Source of the DNA: Yersinia aldovae ATCC 35236
Lineage (GTDB): Bacteria > Pseudomonadota > Gammaproteobacteria > Enterobacterales > Enterobacteriaceae
Length of the DNA: 34,750 nt
Direction: 5' to 3'
Assembly (NCBI RefSeq): GCF_000173735.1
Contig: NZ_ACCB01000042.1
Span: forward strand, 1-34,750
Shown here piece after piece: positions 1-9,287 of the stretch (its first letter is position 1; each line of letters starts with the position of its first letter). The position numbers were made by a program, and so were the translations under genes. The notes under the pieces are model-generated. The model saw only the letters and a program-made list of their open reading frames with translations, did not search any database and was not told the DNA's origin.

Positions 1-1
1 T

Positions 2-1279
2 TCAAGGACAAAGGGGATTTAGTGCTTGTGCCAATAGAGTAATCGGATGCTCGCACTTTTTGCTGGTCGACATCTCAATTTGCCATTTGCAGGTTTCACA
101 GTCGGTAATCACCAAATCCACCCCGCTATCCTCAATTTGCTGGAATAACGATGCACCAATTCCCTGCGCTGTGGCGTAGTTTTCTGATTTAAAACCATAA
201 GTCCCGGCAATACCGCAGCACTGAGAGTCCAGAACCACCAACTCGATACCAGGAATGCGCTGTAGCAAGGCCAGGGTATAAGCCGTCCAACCCATTTTTT
301 CCATATGACAAGGCGTATGATAAGCAATGCGCAACGGCTTGTTTTGCGAAGAAAATAACGGTTTTAGTGGTAACTCACGACCCTGATCCAGCAAGCGATA
401 GAGGTAACGTGTCGCCAGTTCCACTTTATCGCGCACCGGCGCGGTATCAACATCAAGCAAGTGCGGATATTCATCGCGCAAGGTGAAGGTACAGCTCGAA
501 GAGGTTGCCACCACCGGAATATCCCGCCCGATAACTGCGTCGGTCAGTGATTCCAGATTGACTCGCGCCTGCTTTTTCGCCTGTTCAATAAAGCCATTCG
601 CAATCAAGGGTACGCCACAGCACTTTTCCCGTTTCAGCAGTTGCACACCAATGTTCATTGCATTGAAAACACTGACTAAATCTTTACCCAACTGCGGGTG
701 ATTGTAGTTAACGAAGCAACCGTGGAAAAATGCGACCTGTTCAGCATATTGCTGCTGTTTTTCTGCCTGTTTGCGATACCAACGGCGAAATGTTCCGAAG
801 GAGTATTTCGGCAATTCACGCCGATGATCAATCTTCAGCGCCTTATCCAACAAGGCGCGCACCGGTTTTAACCCCGTGACCGCATTGATGACTGGCGCGA
901 ACGGCGTCGAAAGTGTGCCCATAATGTCGGTATGGCTGAGGATAGCATCGCGCAATTTAGGTTTATTACTACTGTAACTGGCTTTAGCGCGCTGGATGAT
1001 GTCACCAATTTTGACATCAGACGGGCACGCCACTTCGCAGCGTTTGCAGTTGGTACAATATTTCAGTGCCTCATCGTACAGCGCCGGATCTTTTAGGCGC
1101 AGCCGCTCGCCGTCTGGACCGGCCTGTTTCGGCCCCGGATAGAGTGGGTTAACTTTCGCCACCGGGCAATAGGTGGTGCAAACCGTACATTTGATGCAAC
1201 TTTCAAAGCTGTTATCGCGCGGCAGATGATGCTCCTGAGGTAAGGTTTTACTCTCACCGTGCTTTGGCAACCACGTCAT
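2..1279 (-). CDS. glpC: Anaerobic glycerol-3-phosphate dehydrogenase subunit C (GlpC)
   Basis: 425 aa from the ATG at 1279. The frame is open further upstream, but this start gives MTWLPKHGES and overlaps the glpB stop as ATGA, typical of translational coupling. Two ferredoxin-type [4Fe-4S] cysteine sets are visible near the N terminus: C28, C31, C34, C38 and C75, C78, C81, C85. The C-terminal half carries two CCG-type cysteine-rich domains (CCGVPLIANG and CCGIAGTYGF). In the family this is the membrane-anchoring iron-sulfur subunit that passes electrons from GlpAB to menaquinone during anaerobic growth on G3P. Third gene of glpABC; the stop lies at the window edge, so the gene is complete. 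Confidence 0.96.
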   Translation of the reverse strand: MTWLPKHGESKTLPQEHHLPRDNSFESCIKCTVCTTYCPVAKVNPLYPGPKQAGPDGERLRLKDPALYDEALKYCTNCKRCEVACPSDVKIGDIIQRAKASYSSNKPKLRDAILSHTDIMGTLSTPFAPVINAVTGLKPVRALLDKALKIDHRRELPKYSFGTFRRWYRKQAEKQQQYAEQVAFFHGCFVNYNHPQLGKDLVSVFNAMNIGVQLLKREKCCGVPLIANGFIEQAKKQARVNLESLTDAVIGRDIPVVATSSSCTFTLRDEYPHLLDVDTAPVRDKVELATRYLYRLLDQGRELPLKPLFSSQNKPLRIAYHTPCHMEKMGWTAYTLALLQRIPGIELVVLDSQCCGIAGTYGFKSENYATAQGIGASLFQQIEDSGVDLVITDCETCKWQIEMSTSKKCEHPITLLAQALNPLCP

Positions 1280-2541
1280 AATGTGACCTCCATAGCGCCG
1301 ACAATCTGTTCTGCGACAAATAACGCGCTGGTCAGCGAAACCCCCGCACCACAACCTTGTTGCAGCGGATCATATCCTCCCAGTACCGCACCGATAGCAT
1401 GTAGGTTATCCAATGCAACACCACCACGCAGGGCGCGTAAGCGGTTGTCAGTTTTAACACCAAATTGCAGATAAGGCTGTGGTGCAAACATGTTGCTGTG
1501 GCTCCAGTCGGCGCGGTTCGGCAGCGATAAGATATCCAGATCCAGTATCGGCTCATAAACCTGCTCAAAAGTGGCAACCAGCCCGTTGCTGAAGAAGCTG
1601 CCACTGGCGAGAACCATATGTGCCGCACGCAAGGGGATATCCCCGTGATTGCGGCTATACAGTCCGGTAATTCGGTCACCCACCAACTCAGCCCGTAATA
1701 CCGCATCACCCGGCATGATAATGCCGCCCAATTGCTGGAAGCGCTGGCGCAGAGCCTGGTGTAGGCGCATACCGAGCAGTGAAGGCGGCAGTGTTGGCAG
1801 CAGTTGAATAGACTTACCTACTGCCGCGCGCAGTGCGTCCAGTGGGGCGGTGGCTTCCAACCCGATGCAGGCCGGCAGTAAAATCATGTCAGCCGCAGAG
1901 GACAGGCGCGATAATTCATCAGCCAACGGTTGCAGGTTTTCCGGCAGATCCAGCAAACGGGCGATATTCACCGCACGAAATTCGCTGGGATTATCCCGCA
2001 AGCGATCCAGTGCCGGTAAATGCAGGTAATCGGCTGTGGCTTCAACACCTTGATCCTGCAAGGCACTGGCGACCATCTGCGGTTGAAAATCGAGGAAACC
2101 TTCAATTCCAATCACCGCGACTTTTTGCCACGGCAGAGGGCCGTCTAATGGTGCAACCGGAATATCGGCAGGACTTAGCCATGTTGGGCGACAGCCACCC
2201 AATGGGGTAAGGCGCTGGTGGTTCTGAGCCGCACTTCCCACCAATTTCAAGCCGCAGCGCTGTAACAGAGACTCCGCGTCCAACGCCAGTTTCGCCACTT
2301 GCCCCATTTTGCTGTAAGGATGTTCAGGTGCGATTTCAGCCAAAGCACTGAGTGCCGAGAGCGGTTTGCTAACAGCTCGCCCATCAGGTAATTTTGCCAG
2401 CAGATCCAGTGAGCCTGAGGAAAAATGCAGCGCATTTTGACCAGCGCTGACAATCGCGCAATATTTGCCTTGTTCGGCCAGCTTGATACCACAGGCTAGC
2501 CCGGCTAAACCACCGCCGATGATTATGACATCAAATTTCAT
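1276..2541 (-). CDS. glpB: Anaerobic glycerol-3-phosphate dehydrogenase subunit B (GlpB)
   Basis: 421 aa from the ATG at 2541 (MKFDVIIIGGGLAG). An upstream in-frame extension runs back inside glpA and is not needed. The N terminus has a flavin-binding Rossmann signature GGGLAGLACG at residues 9-18. In the family GlpB is the FMN-containing subunit that works with GlpA to oxidise sn-glycerol 3-phosphate to dihydroxyacetone phosphate. It overlaps the end of glpA by 11 bp and the start of glpC by 4 bp, so the three genes form one tightly coupled operon. Length is close to the enterobacterial norm of about 420 aa. Confidence 0.96.
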   Translation of the reverse strand: MKFDVIIIGGGLAGLACGIKLAEQGKYCAIVSAGQNALHFSSGSLDLLAKLPDGRAVSKPLSALSALAEIAPEHPYSKMGQVAKLALDAESLLQRCGLKLVGSAAQNHQRLTPLGGCRPTWLSPADIPVAPLDGPLPWQKVAVIGIEGFLDFQPQMVASALQDQGVEATADYLHLPALDRLRDNPSEFRAVNIARLLDLPENLQPLADELSRLSSAADMILLPACIGLEATAPLDALRAAVGKSIQLLPTLPPSLLGMRLHQALRQRFQQLGGIIMPGDAVLRAELVGDRITGLYSRNHGDIPLRAAHMVLASGSFFSNGLVATFEQVYEPILDLDILSLPNRADWSHSNMFAPQPYLQFGVKTDNRLRALRGGVALDNLHAIGAVLGGYDPLQQGCGAGVSLTSALFVAEQIVGAMEVTL

Positions 2542-4186
2542 CGTGTTTCTCCTCAGCGGATGCTGTAGGCGGGCTATCATCCAAGCCACACAGCCCCTGA
2601 TAAACCCAGTGAGTGAACTCGCTTTCCCGCAGCGCATCGCCCCAGGCTATCGGGCGCACACCTTTCCAGCGCTCATTAAGGAATTGCGTGAGTTGCTCAC
2701 GGGATTGTTGCGGCGTGGTCACGTTGAAACGATTGAGTAAACCGGCGGCACGGCAGGCGCACAGTTCCCCCTGACAGGTTCCCATTCCCACGCGGGTTCG
2801 GCGGCGTAAATCGAGCAGGTTATTGACCGATAACGATTCAACCGCATAGCGCACTTCACCGGCGGTTACCGCTTCACACTCACACACTAAACTGTTATCC
2901 AGCCGATTACCGGCCAACAATTGTGTTGCGCGGTCACCGTGGCGATAAACCGCCGAGCCACGAATGCTGGCGGGCAGAGAGATCACTTTGCTTAACGTTT
3001 GTTCTGCTGATTGCTGCGAACCGGGCAGCGGCTCTTGAGCGGTAGTGCACGCGGCGCTAATACCCAATTTCTCACACACTTTGTCCGTCGCCCATTCCGC
3101 CATCAGTCGATAGGTCATCAGCTTGCCGCCGGTAATGGTGATAAAACCCTCCAGCCCATCGCGACTGGCATGATCAAGCAGCACGATGCCACGGCTCACA
3201 TTTCGCCCCGACGGGTCGTCGTCACTGGCAACCAGCGGCCTCACGCCAGCGTAAGCTCGTAGAATGCGGGTTTGCGCCAGCCGTGGTGAGAGTTTCGAAC
3301 CTTCCCGAATTAAGGTATCGACCTCTTGTGGCGTGACGACCATGTTATCTATCTGATCGTACTCAATATGGGTTGAGGTCGTACCGATCAATGAAATGGT
3401 ATCGCCTGGCACCAGAATGTCAGCATCGGCCGGTTTGCGGCAGCGGTTGATCACCATGTTGTTGATCCGATGACCCAGGATCAACAACGCACCTTTAGCG
3501 GGGAACATGCGAATACGAAGATCGGCATATTCCGCAATGTGTTGCCCCCAGATCCCGGCAGCATTCACGACAATCTGCGCATGAATATCATATTTCCGCT
3601 GGTTTTTATGGTCGAAAACACGCACGCCGCTCACGCGATCAGCACTGCGCAGTAAACCAATGACTTCATGATAGGTCAGGACATTCGCACCGTGTTCGCG
3701 GGCATCCAGCATATTAGCGGCGGTTAAACGAAAGGGATCGATTGTGCCATCCGGAACCCGAACGGCGGCGATTAATGATGGATTAGCCGCCGGTTCCAAA
3801 CGCAGTGCCAGTTTCGGATCAATAGCTTCAGCCTCAATTCCGGCATCACGACATTGAGCGATAAATTGCTGCTGATACTCCAACGAATCTTCCGGCAGCG
3901 TGATAAACAGGCCGTCGGTCTGCTCAATACAGTGGCGGGCAATGCGTTTAAGAATGCGATTCTCTTCAATACATTCACGGGCTGATTCACTGTCTGTCAC
4001 GGCATAGCGTGCGCCACTGTGTAGCAAGCCATGATTACGTCCCGTCGCGCCGGTGGCAATGTCATGCCGTTCCAGCAATGTACATGCCAGACCACGGCGG
4101 GCGCAGTCTCGGGCGATCCCGGCACCGGTCGCACCACCACCAATGATGATGACATCAGTTTCTGTGTACGGAGAAGTGTTCGTCAT
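2531..4186 (-). CDS. glpA: Anaerobic glycerol-3-phosphate dehydrogenase subunit A (GlpA)
   Basis: 551 aa, ATG at 4186 (MTNTSPYTETDVIIIGGG). FAD-binding GxGxxG-type motif GGGATGAG at residues 16-23, followed by an NHGLLHSGARY segment typical of the GlpA/GlpD family. The C-terminal part has a BFD-like iron-sulfur region with CECEAVTAGE and GTCQGELCACR. It is the catalytic FAD subunit that oxidises G3P under anaerobic conditions. First gene of glpABC, divergent from glpT across a 412-bp control region with CRP, FNR-like and GlpR-like sites, matching the known catabolite, anaerobic and G3P control of this operon in E. coli. Confidence 0.97.
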   Translation of the reverse strand: MTNTSPYTETDVIIIGGGATGAGIARDCARRGLACTLLERHDIATGATGRNHGLLHSGARYAVTDSESARECIEENRILKRIARHCIEQTDGLFITLPEDSLEYQQQFIAQCRDAGIEAEAIDPKLALRLEPAANPSLIAAVRVPDGTIDPFRLTAANMLDAREHGANVLTYHEVIGLLRSADRVSGVRVFDHKNQRKYDIHAQIVVNAAGIWGQHIAEYADLRIRMFPAKGALLILGHRINNMVINRCRKPADADILVPGDTISLIGTTSTHIEYDQIDNMVVTPQEVDTLIREGSKLSPRLAQTRILRAYAGVRPLVASDDDPSGRNVSRGIVLLDHASRDGLEGFITITGGKLMTYRLMAEWATDKVCEKLGISAACTTAQEPLPGSQQSAEQTLSKVISLPASIRGSAVYRHGDRATQLLAGNRLDNSLVCECEAVTAGEVRYAVESLSVNNLLDLRRRTRVGMGTCQGELCACRAAGLLNRFNVTTPQQSREQLTQFLNERWKGVRPIAWGDALRESEFTHWVYQGLCGLDDSPPTASAEEKHDEI

Positions 4187-4315
4187 GCAGACCCCACATT
4201 ATCAGACAGCCGCTGGCGGCTAATTATGAGTCTATTGAGCCACAATATTTAAGGTTATTGTTTGATAAGGAACAAAAACGAACCAAAAACGAAACCAATA
4301 TGGTGGTTAAAAACC

Positions 4316-4329
4316 ATGATTGTGATCAA
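4316..4329 (-). promoter_or_regulatory. FNR-like site
   Basis: On the minus strand the sequence is TTGATCACAATCAT, matching the FNR consensus TTGATnnnnATCAA at 9 of 10 defined positions. It overlaps the CRP palindrome by nine bases. FNR control would fit the anaerobic role of glpABC. The assignment is by sequence match only. Confidence 0.6.
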
Positions 4330-4336
4330 GGTCACA
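4321..4336. promoter_or_regulatory. CRP (cAMP receptor protein) site
   Basis: TGTGATCAAGGTCACA has perfect TGTGA and TCACA half-sites with a 6-bp spacer. Carbon-catabolite activation of both glpABC and glpTQ is established in E. coli, and the site sits in the shared intergenic region. Confidence 0.9.
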
Positions 4337-4456
4337 AGTGATTTGTCATTATTGGTTTCAAAATGTTAACCAATCGCTCAAAATCGCCGCTGCTTTCATA
4401 AAACTGTAACAAATGCGCCTTCACTCACAGATAAAACCTCAGATTTTATCTAGCAT

Positions 4457-4476
4457 GGCGTTCGTTATAGAACATA
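4457..4476. promoter_or_regulatory. GlpR-like operator
   Basis: The core GTTCGTTATAGAACAT at 4460-4475 matches the E. coli GlpR operator core GTTCGWTAWCGAACAT at 15 of 16 positions; the three outer left bases do not match. The site lies about 120 bp upstream of glpT. GlpR repression relieved by G3P is the known control of this regulon. Confidence 0.7.
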
Positions 4477-4598
4477 AACGACAGCGGGTTAACGGTTTAA
4501 CCACGGTCTACGTTTAACTAACGGCTACATTTTATTAACAGATAGACACCAGGCTATATCAGACTCAAAAACGAACAAAAAAGCCATCGGAGGCACTC

Positions 4599-5954
4599 AT
4601 GTTGAGCATTTTTAAGCCCGCGCCACATCAGGCACGGCTTTCCGCAGATCGCGTTGATCCAACCTACCGCCGCTTACGTTGGCAAATCTTTATGGGTATT
4701 TTCTTCGGTTACGCTGCCTACTATCTGGTGCGGAAGAACTTTACTCTGGCCATGCCGTATCTGATCGAACAAGGGTTTTCGCGCGGAGATCTGGGTTTCG
4801 CTCTATCCGGTATTTCTATCGCCTATGGTTTCTCAAAGTTCATCATGGGTTCGGTTTCTGACCGTTCAAACCCACGGGTCTTCCTTTCTGCCGGTTTGAT
4901 TCTCTCGGCGGCCGTGATGCTGTTTATGGGCTTCGTGCCGTGGGCAACCTCCAGTATCGCCGTAATGTTCGTGCTGCTATTCCTGTGCGGCTGGTTCCAG
5001 GGAATGGGTTGGCCGCCATGTGGCCGAACTATGGTGCACTGGTGGTCGAAGAAAGAACGCGGCAGTATTGTGTCAGTCTGGAACTGTGCCCATAACGTGG
5101 GTGGCGGCTTACCACCACTGCTATTCCTGTTAGGGATGGCATGGTTTAACGACTGGAAAGCCGCGCTTTATATGCCTGCTTTTGGTGCCATTCTGGTGGC
5201 ATTGATTGTCTTCGGCCTGATGCGTGATACCCCGCAATCCGTGGGCTTACCACCGATTGAAGAGTACAAAAACGACTACCCAGACGATTACAGTGAAGAA
5301 GCGGAAGAAGAACTGACCGCGAAACAAATCTTCATGCAATATATTCTGCCCAACAAGCTGTTGTGGTATATCGCGATTGCTAACGTTTTTGTTTATTTGC
5401 TGCGTTACGGCATCCTCGACTGGTCACCGACCTACCTGAAAGAAGTCAAACACTTCGCATTGGATAAATCCTCATGGGCTTATTTCCTGTATGAATACGC
5501 AGGTATTCCAGGGACGCTGCTGTGCGGTTGGATGTCGGACAAAGTGTTTAAAGGTAACCGTGGTGCAACGGGTGTGTTCTTTATGATACTGGTCACTATC
5601 GCTACCATTATTTACTGGCTGAACCCGGTCGGTAACCCAGGTATTGATATGGCCTGTATGATCACCATCGGCTTCCTGATCTATGGTCCGGTCATGTTGA
5701 TTGGTTTACATGCACTTGAATTGGCACCGAAAAAAGCAGCCGGTACTGCGGCAGGCTTCACCGGTCTGTTCGGTTATCTCGGTGGTTCGGTTGCTGCCAG
5801 CGCCATCGTCGGTTACACCGTTGACTACTTCGGTTGGGACGGCGGCTTTATGGTGATGATCGGCGGTAGCATTATTGCGGTTCTGTTACTGATAGTTGTC
5901 ATGTTCAGTGAGAAGAAGCATCACGCAGAACTGGCAAGAAAGCAGGGTTTATAA
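4599..5954 (+). CDS. glpT: Glycerol-3-phosphate:phosphate antiporter (GlpT)
   Basis: 451 aa, against 452 in E. coli. An SD-like CGGAGG lies a few bases before the ATG. It is a polytopic major facilitator protein with the conserved loop [10 protein letters not shown] after the second membrane helix. The two substrate-binding arginines known from the E. coli GlpT structure are at the same positions, R45 (LVRKNFT) and R269 (LLRYGIL). It imports G3P across the inner membrane in exchange for phosphate and supplies the substrate for GlpABC. It is followed 115 bp later by glpQ, with a hairpin between them. Confidence 0.97.
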   Translation: MLSIFKPAPHQARLSADRVDPTYRRLRWQIFMGIFFGYAAYYLVRKNFTLAMPYLIEQGFSRGDLGFALSGISIAYGFSKFIMGSVSDRSNPRVFLSAGLILSAAVMLFMGFVPWATSSIAVMFVLLFLCGWFQGMGWPPCGRTMVHWWSKKERGSIVSVWNCAHNVGGGLPPLLFLLGMAWFNDWKAALYMPAFGAILVALIVFGLMRDTPQSVGLPPIEEYKNDYPDDYSEEAEEELTAKQIFMQYILPNKLLWYIAIANVFVYLLRYGILDWSPTYLKEVKHFALDKSSWAYFLYEYAGIPGTLLCGWMSDKVFKGNRGATGVFFMILVTIATIIYWLNPVGNPGIDMACMITIGFLIYGPVMLIGLHALELAPKKAAGTAAGFTGLFGYLGGSVAASAIVGYTVDYFGWDGGFMVMIGGSIIAVLLLIVVMFSEKKHHAELARKQGL

Positions 5955-5992
5955 TTTCATTATAAATATACCCAGCGTATTAAGTAGCTTAC

Positions 5993-6036
5993 AGGCTGTG
6001 CCGTTATCTATGGATTAATAGCGACACAGCCTTTTT
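5993..6036 (+). terminator. Intercistronic hairpin with T run, glpT-glpQ
   Basis: AGGCTGTG (5993-6000) pairs with CACAGCCT (6025-6032) across a 24-nt loop, followed by TTTT. It could attenuate or stabilise the glpTQ transcript, so glpQ may be expressed below glpT. The long loop makes it weaker than a classic terminator. Confidence 0.5.
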
Positions 6037-6069
6037 CATATCCTGAAATTGATAAATGGAGCACTATCA

Positions 6070-7185
6070 ATGCAAACAATGAAAACCCACATCAAAACCC
6101 TGTTGGCGAGTATGATTCTGGCATCCTCAGTCGCAGGCATGGCACACGCGACAGAACCCTTAGCTAAAGATAAATCAGCCGATAAAGTGGTTATCGCGCA
6201 CCGCGGTGCCAGTGGTTATTTACCGGAACACAGTCTGCCTGCTAAAGCGATGGCTTACGCGCAAGGTGCTGATTATCTTGAGCAAGATTTGGTTATGACC
6301 AAAGATAATGAGTTAGTGGTGCTGCACGACCACTACCTGGATCGCGTCACCGATGTTGCCGACCGCTTCCCTGATCGCGCCCGTAAAGATGGTCGTTATT
6401 ACGCTATCGACTTTACACTGCCGGAAATCAAGTCACTGAAGTTTACCGAAGGCTTTGATATTGATAAAGACGGTAAAAAAGTGCAGAGCTATCCGGGCCG
6501 CTTCCCAATGGGTAAATCTGACTTCCGTGTACACACGTTCCAGGAAGAGATTGAATTTGTTCAAGGTCTGAACCACTCGACCGGTAAAAATGTCGGTATT
6601 TACCCGGAAATCAAAGCGCCGTGGTTCCATAAGCAGGAAGGGAAAGACATCTCAACCAAAGTGTTGGAAGTACTGAAACAGTACGGTTACACCACTAAGA
6701 GCGATAAGGTTTATCTGCAATGCTTTGATGCCAACGAGTTAAAACGCATTAAAAATGAGCTGGAACCGAAGATGGGCATGAACCTGAAGCTGGTTCAACT
6801 GGTGGCTTATACCGATTGGAATGAAACCTACGAGCAGAAACCTGACGGTAAATGGGTGAACTACAGCTATGACTGGATGTTCAAGCCAGGTGCAATGAAG
6901 CAAGTCGCGCAGTATGCCGACGGCATTGGGCCTGATTACCATATGCTGGTCGTCGAAACCTCGACGCCAGAGAACATCAAGCTGACCAATATGGTCAAAG
7001 ATGCACATGCCAATAACATGATGGTTCATCCGTACACTATCCGCGCAGATAAGCTGCCGAAATACGCCACTAACGTGAATCAACTGTTTGATATTATCTA
7101 CAATCAGGCCGGAGTTGACGGGGTGTTTACTGACTTCCCGGATAAAGGCGTGCAGTTCCTGCAAAAACAGAGTCAGCACCAGTAA
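6070..7185 (+). CDS. glpQ: Periplasmic glycerophosphodiester phosphodiesterase (GlpQ)
   Basis: 371 aa from the ATG at 6070, preceded by TGGAGC. A TTG seven codons upstream also opens the frame but lacks support. A signal peptide is clear: basic MKTHIK, a hydrophobic stretch, then cleavage after AHA at about residue 27. GDPD family residues are present: HRGASG (H44, R45), E54, the E71/D73 pair and HDH at 86-88. The family hydrolyses glycerophosphodiesters from phospholipid turnover to G3P and an alcohol in the periplasm; GlpT then imports the G3P. It lies downstream of glpT on the same strand and ends at a bidirectional terminator. Confidence 0.96.
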   Translation: MQTMKTHIKTLLASMILASSVAGMAHATEPLAKDKSADKVVIAHRGASGYLPEHSLPAKAMAYAQGADYLEQDLVMTKDNELVVLHDHYLDRVTDVADRFPDRARKDGRYYAIDFTLPEIKSLKFTEGFDIDKDGKKVQSYPGRFPMGKSDFRVHTFQEEIEFVQGLNHSTGKNVGIYPEIKAPWFHKQEGKDISTKVLEVLKQYGYTTKSDKVYLQCFDANELKRIKNELEPKMGMNLKLVQLVAYTDWNETYEQKPDGKWVNYSYDWMFKPGAMKQVAQYADGIGPDYHMLVVETSTPENIKLTNMVKDAHANNMMVHPYTIRADKLPKYATNVNQLFDIIYNQAGVDGVFTDFPDKGVQFLQKQSQHQ

Positions 7186-7214
7186 GTGAGTTATCTGAAA
7201 TAACTGAAAATAAG

Positions 7215-7247
7215 AAAATGGCGAACTCATCTACCGTTCGCCATTTT
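7215..7247. terminator. Bidirectional intrinsic terminator, glpQ / yigL
   Basis: AAAATGGCGAAC (7215-7226) and GTTCGCCATTTT (7236-7247) form a perfect 12-bp stem with a 9-nt loop. T runs lie at the 3' side on both strands. It sits between the convergent glpQ and yigL genes. Confidence 0.9.
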
Positions 7248-7279
7248 TACTGCTAATTTTTATTTAGCATCATAATCAG

Positions 7280-8089
7280 TTAGTTATCTGTGCCTAAAAA
7301 CATCTTACGTAAATAGTGTGGCACCGCATCATCAGCGTTAGAACCAATCACTTCCAGATTCGGTAACATATCCTTCAGCCGTTGATGCGCATCACGCATA
7401 ATGCAGCCTTTGCCGGACATCGACAGCATTTCCAGGTCATTCATACCATCGCCAAACGCGATACATTCCTTCAGTGAATAACCGATAATTTTAGCAACTT
7501 GCTCAAGCGCATGACCTTTCGAAACACCGCCGCCCATCACTTCCAGGCAGGTTGGGAAAGAGAAGCTGACATTGACCCGATCGCCCCAACGTGCATTTAT
7601 CGCTTCTTCTAAAATCAATAACTTGTCATGATCTTCACAGGTGAAATAGACCTTGCACACCCCGTCAGTTGGCAGCAGTGCTGGCTCAAATACCTGATAG
7701 TTGAACACCGATTCACGGAAAAACGCTTTCTGCTCCGGGCTTTCACGGTTCATATACCATTCGTCATTCAGATAGACGTTGGTCAGAATATCTGGATTGT
7801 GATGTTCGATGTTATAGAGATCTCGGGCAATATCCGCATCAAGGTTATGGCTAAAAATCAGTTCTCCCGCAGTGTTATGCACGCGCGCACCGTTGGAGGT
7901 GATCATAAAAGCAGTGATTTCAAGACTATCGCGGATTTGCGCAACATCGATATGATGACGTCCAGTGGCAAACACAAAGTGCACATCACGCTGCGTCAGC
8001 AACTTAAGTGTCTCTTTGGCATAAGGGGTTAAAAGGTGATCAGGCGATAGCAGCGTGCCATCTAAATCGGAAGCAACAACATGATACAT
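7280..8089 (-). CDS. yigL: HAD-IIB (Cof-type) sugar/pyridoxal phosphatase YigL
   Basis: 269 aa. HAD motif I is DLDGTLL at residues 8-14, and motif IV (GDGMNDLEML) lies near the C terminus with an SKGHAL segment before it, as in Cof-type HAD phosphatases. E. coli YigL acts on pyridoxal phosphate and sugar phosphates and is also known from the SgrS small-RNA response to sugar-phosphate stress. It follows pldB after an 11-bp gap on the same strand, as in E. coli, so co-transcription is likely. Confidence 0.9.
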   Translation of the reverse strand: MYHVVASDLDGTLLSPDHLLTPYAKETLKLLTQRDVHFVFATGRHHIDVAQIRDSLEITAFMITSNGARVHNTAGELIFSHNLDADIARDLYNIEHHNPDILTNVYLNDEWYMNRESPEQKAFFRESVFNYQVFEPALLPTDGVCKVYFTCEDHDKLLILEEAINARWGDRVNVSFSFPTCLEVMGGGVSKGHALEQVAKIIGYSLKECIAFGDGMNDLEMLSMSGKGCIMRDAHQRLKDMLPNLEVIGSNADDAVPHYLRKMFLGTDN

Positions 8090-8100
8090 AGCGGTATGTT

Positions 8101-9138
8101 CTAACCTCTGGTGGTGTCGGGGTCTGGATGGCCGACTGATGATTGATGTTGCGCAAAAAAGCGCAATATGGCGCTTAGCGCCTCGGCACGCAGCGGGTCC
8201 CGCTCGAACAGGATCTCATGGCGTGCGCCTTGAATGACTTTAGGCTGTCTCCCTTCGCAAGGGTGCCCCGCCAGAGTCATTGCCTGAGAAAATGCATTAT
8301 GGGCCGGGTTATGTACCACCCGATCCTCACTGGCCTGTAGCAACAAAACCGGTGTGGTGATTTTGTCTGCCTGGGCAATAATTTGCTCACCCACTAACAG
8401 ACTTTCGCGTACCCAATGGTAGGTTGGCCCACCAACACGGATTTCTGGCGAATCCGCATATTGGCGTAAGTAGCGACGATAGCGTTCGCGGCTGTGGGTC
8501 AGCATATTGACCACATACGGCATTGGCCGCCAATGGCCGGTTCCGATGGCATAGTAATCCCGCAGTTTCTGAGACCTCTCGGCCCAGTCCACAATACGAT
8601 GCGCCAACCAGCCCGGCATCGGTAAATGGATACCAAACATCGGCGCGCATAGCGCCACCGCATTGAATGTATCGGGATCTCTGGTCAGATATCGTGTCAG
8701 GACAGCCCCGCCCATTGAATGCGCCAGTGCGAAACGTTGTTGATAATGGCTGTCGCTGATTTCGCGCTGCACCAACTGCGCAAAATCCTCAATATAATCA
8801 TCAAACTTGATGACATGCCCACGGTTATGATCGTCCAGCATCCGCCCGGATCGCCCCTGCCCGCGATGATCCAGCACAATGACGTCATAACCTTGTTGGA
8901 ACAGGTCATAGGCCACTTCAGGATATTTAACGTAACTTTCTATACGGCCAGGCACAACCACAACTACGCGATTATGCTGTGGCGCACGGAAACGAACGTA
9001 GCGGATCGGGATACCATCAACACCGATAAACTCATTTTCATCCCTTAGCTGCCAGAAATCCAACAGCGGCCCGTTAACAAAAGCAGCAAACTGCCCTTCG
9101 CGGGTTAACCAGCTATTCATATGATAATCTAACGGCAT
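8101..9138 (-). CDS. pldB: Lysophospholipase L2 (PldB)
   Basis: 345 aa, slightly longer than E. coli PldB (340). Alpha/beta hydrolase fold: the nucleophile elbow AHSMGG places the catalytic serine at residue 141, LDHRGQGRSG precedes it, and the late segments QASEDRVV and GARHEI supply the likely Asp and His. The family removes the remaining acyl chain from lysophospholipids at the inner membrane. Two starts are possible: ATG at 9138 (MPLDYH) or six codons later (MNSWLT). The neighbours rhtB and yigL match the E. coli order. Confidence 0.93.
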   Translation of the reverse strand: MPLDYHMNSWLTREGQFAAFVNGPLLDFWQLRDENEFIGVDGIPIRYVRFRAPQHNRVVVVVPGRIESYVKYPEVAYDLFQQGYDVIVLDHRGQGRSGRMLDDHNRGHVIKFDDYIEDFAQLVQREISDSHYQQRFALAHSMGGAVLTRYLTRDPDTFNAVALCAPMFGIHLPMPGWLAHRIVDWAERSQKLRDYYAIGTGHWRPMPYVVNMLTHSRERYRRYLRQYADSPEIRVGGPTYHWVRESLLVGEQIIAQADKITTPVLLLQASEDRVVHNPAHNAFSQAMTLAGHPCEGRQPKVIQGARHEILFERDPLRAEALSAILRFFAQHQSSVGHPDPDTTRG

Positions 9139-9287
9139 AACCTGATTGATTACATCCTTTGGCCGAGGTTGCTCAATGTTCGATGAAACCTGAAATTTGG
9201 GTAAACCCAGTCATTATGTGGGCCATAGCGCAACGATTAGCAATAGCGTATTGTGGCATAAATTTACGCGTTCAGGGAGTTTTGCCG

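Larger units (their letters stand above)
4187..4598. promoter_or_regulatory. Divergent glpABC / glpTQ control region
   Basis: 412-bp AT-rich region between two divergent starts. It contains a perfect CRP palindrome, an overlapping FNR-like site and a GlpR-like operator, each listed separately. Several CGAAC/CGAAA half-sites also occur at about 4269-4298 and 4572-4577; they look like weak GlpR half-operators. No ORF with coding character lies here. Promoter boxes were not assigned because none stands out clearly. Confidence 0.85.

Noticed and set aside
6739-7230. 163-aa minus-strand open frame opposite glpQ
   Set aside because: Antisense to a clear glpQ and running through the terminator; no family features.
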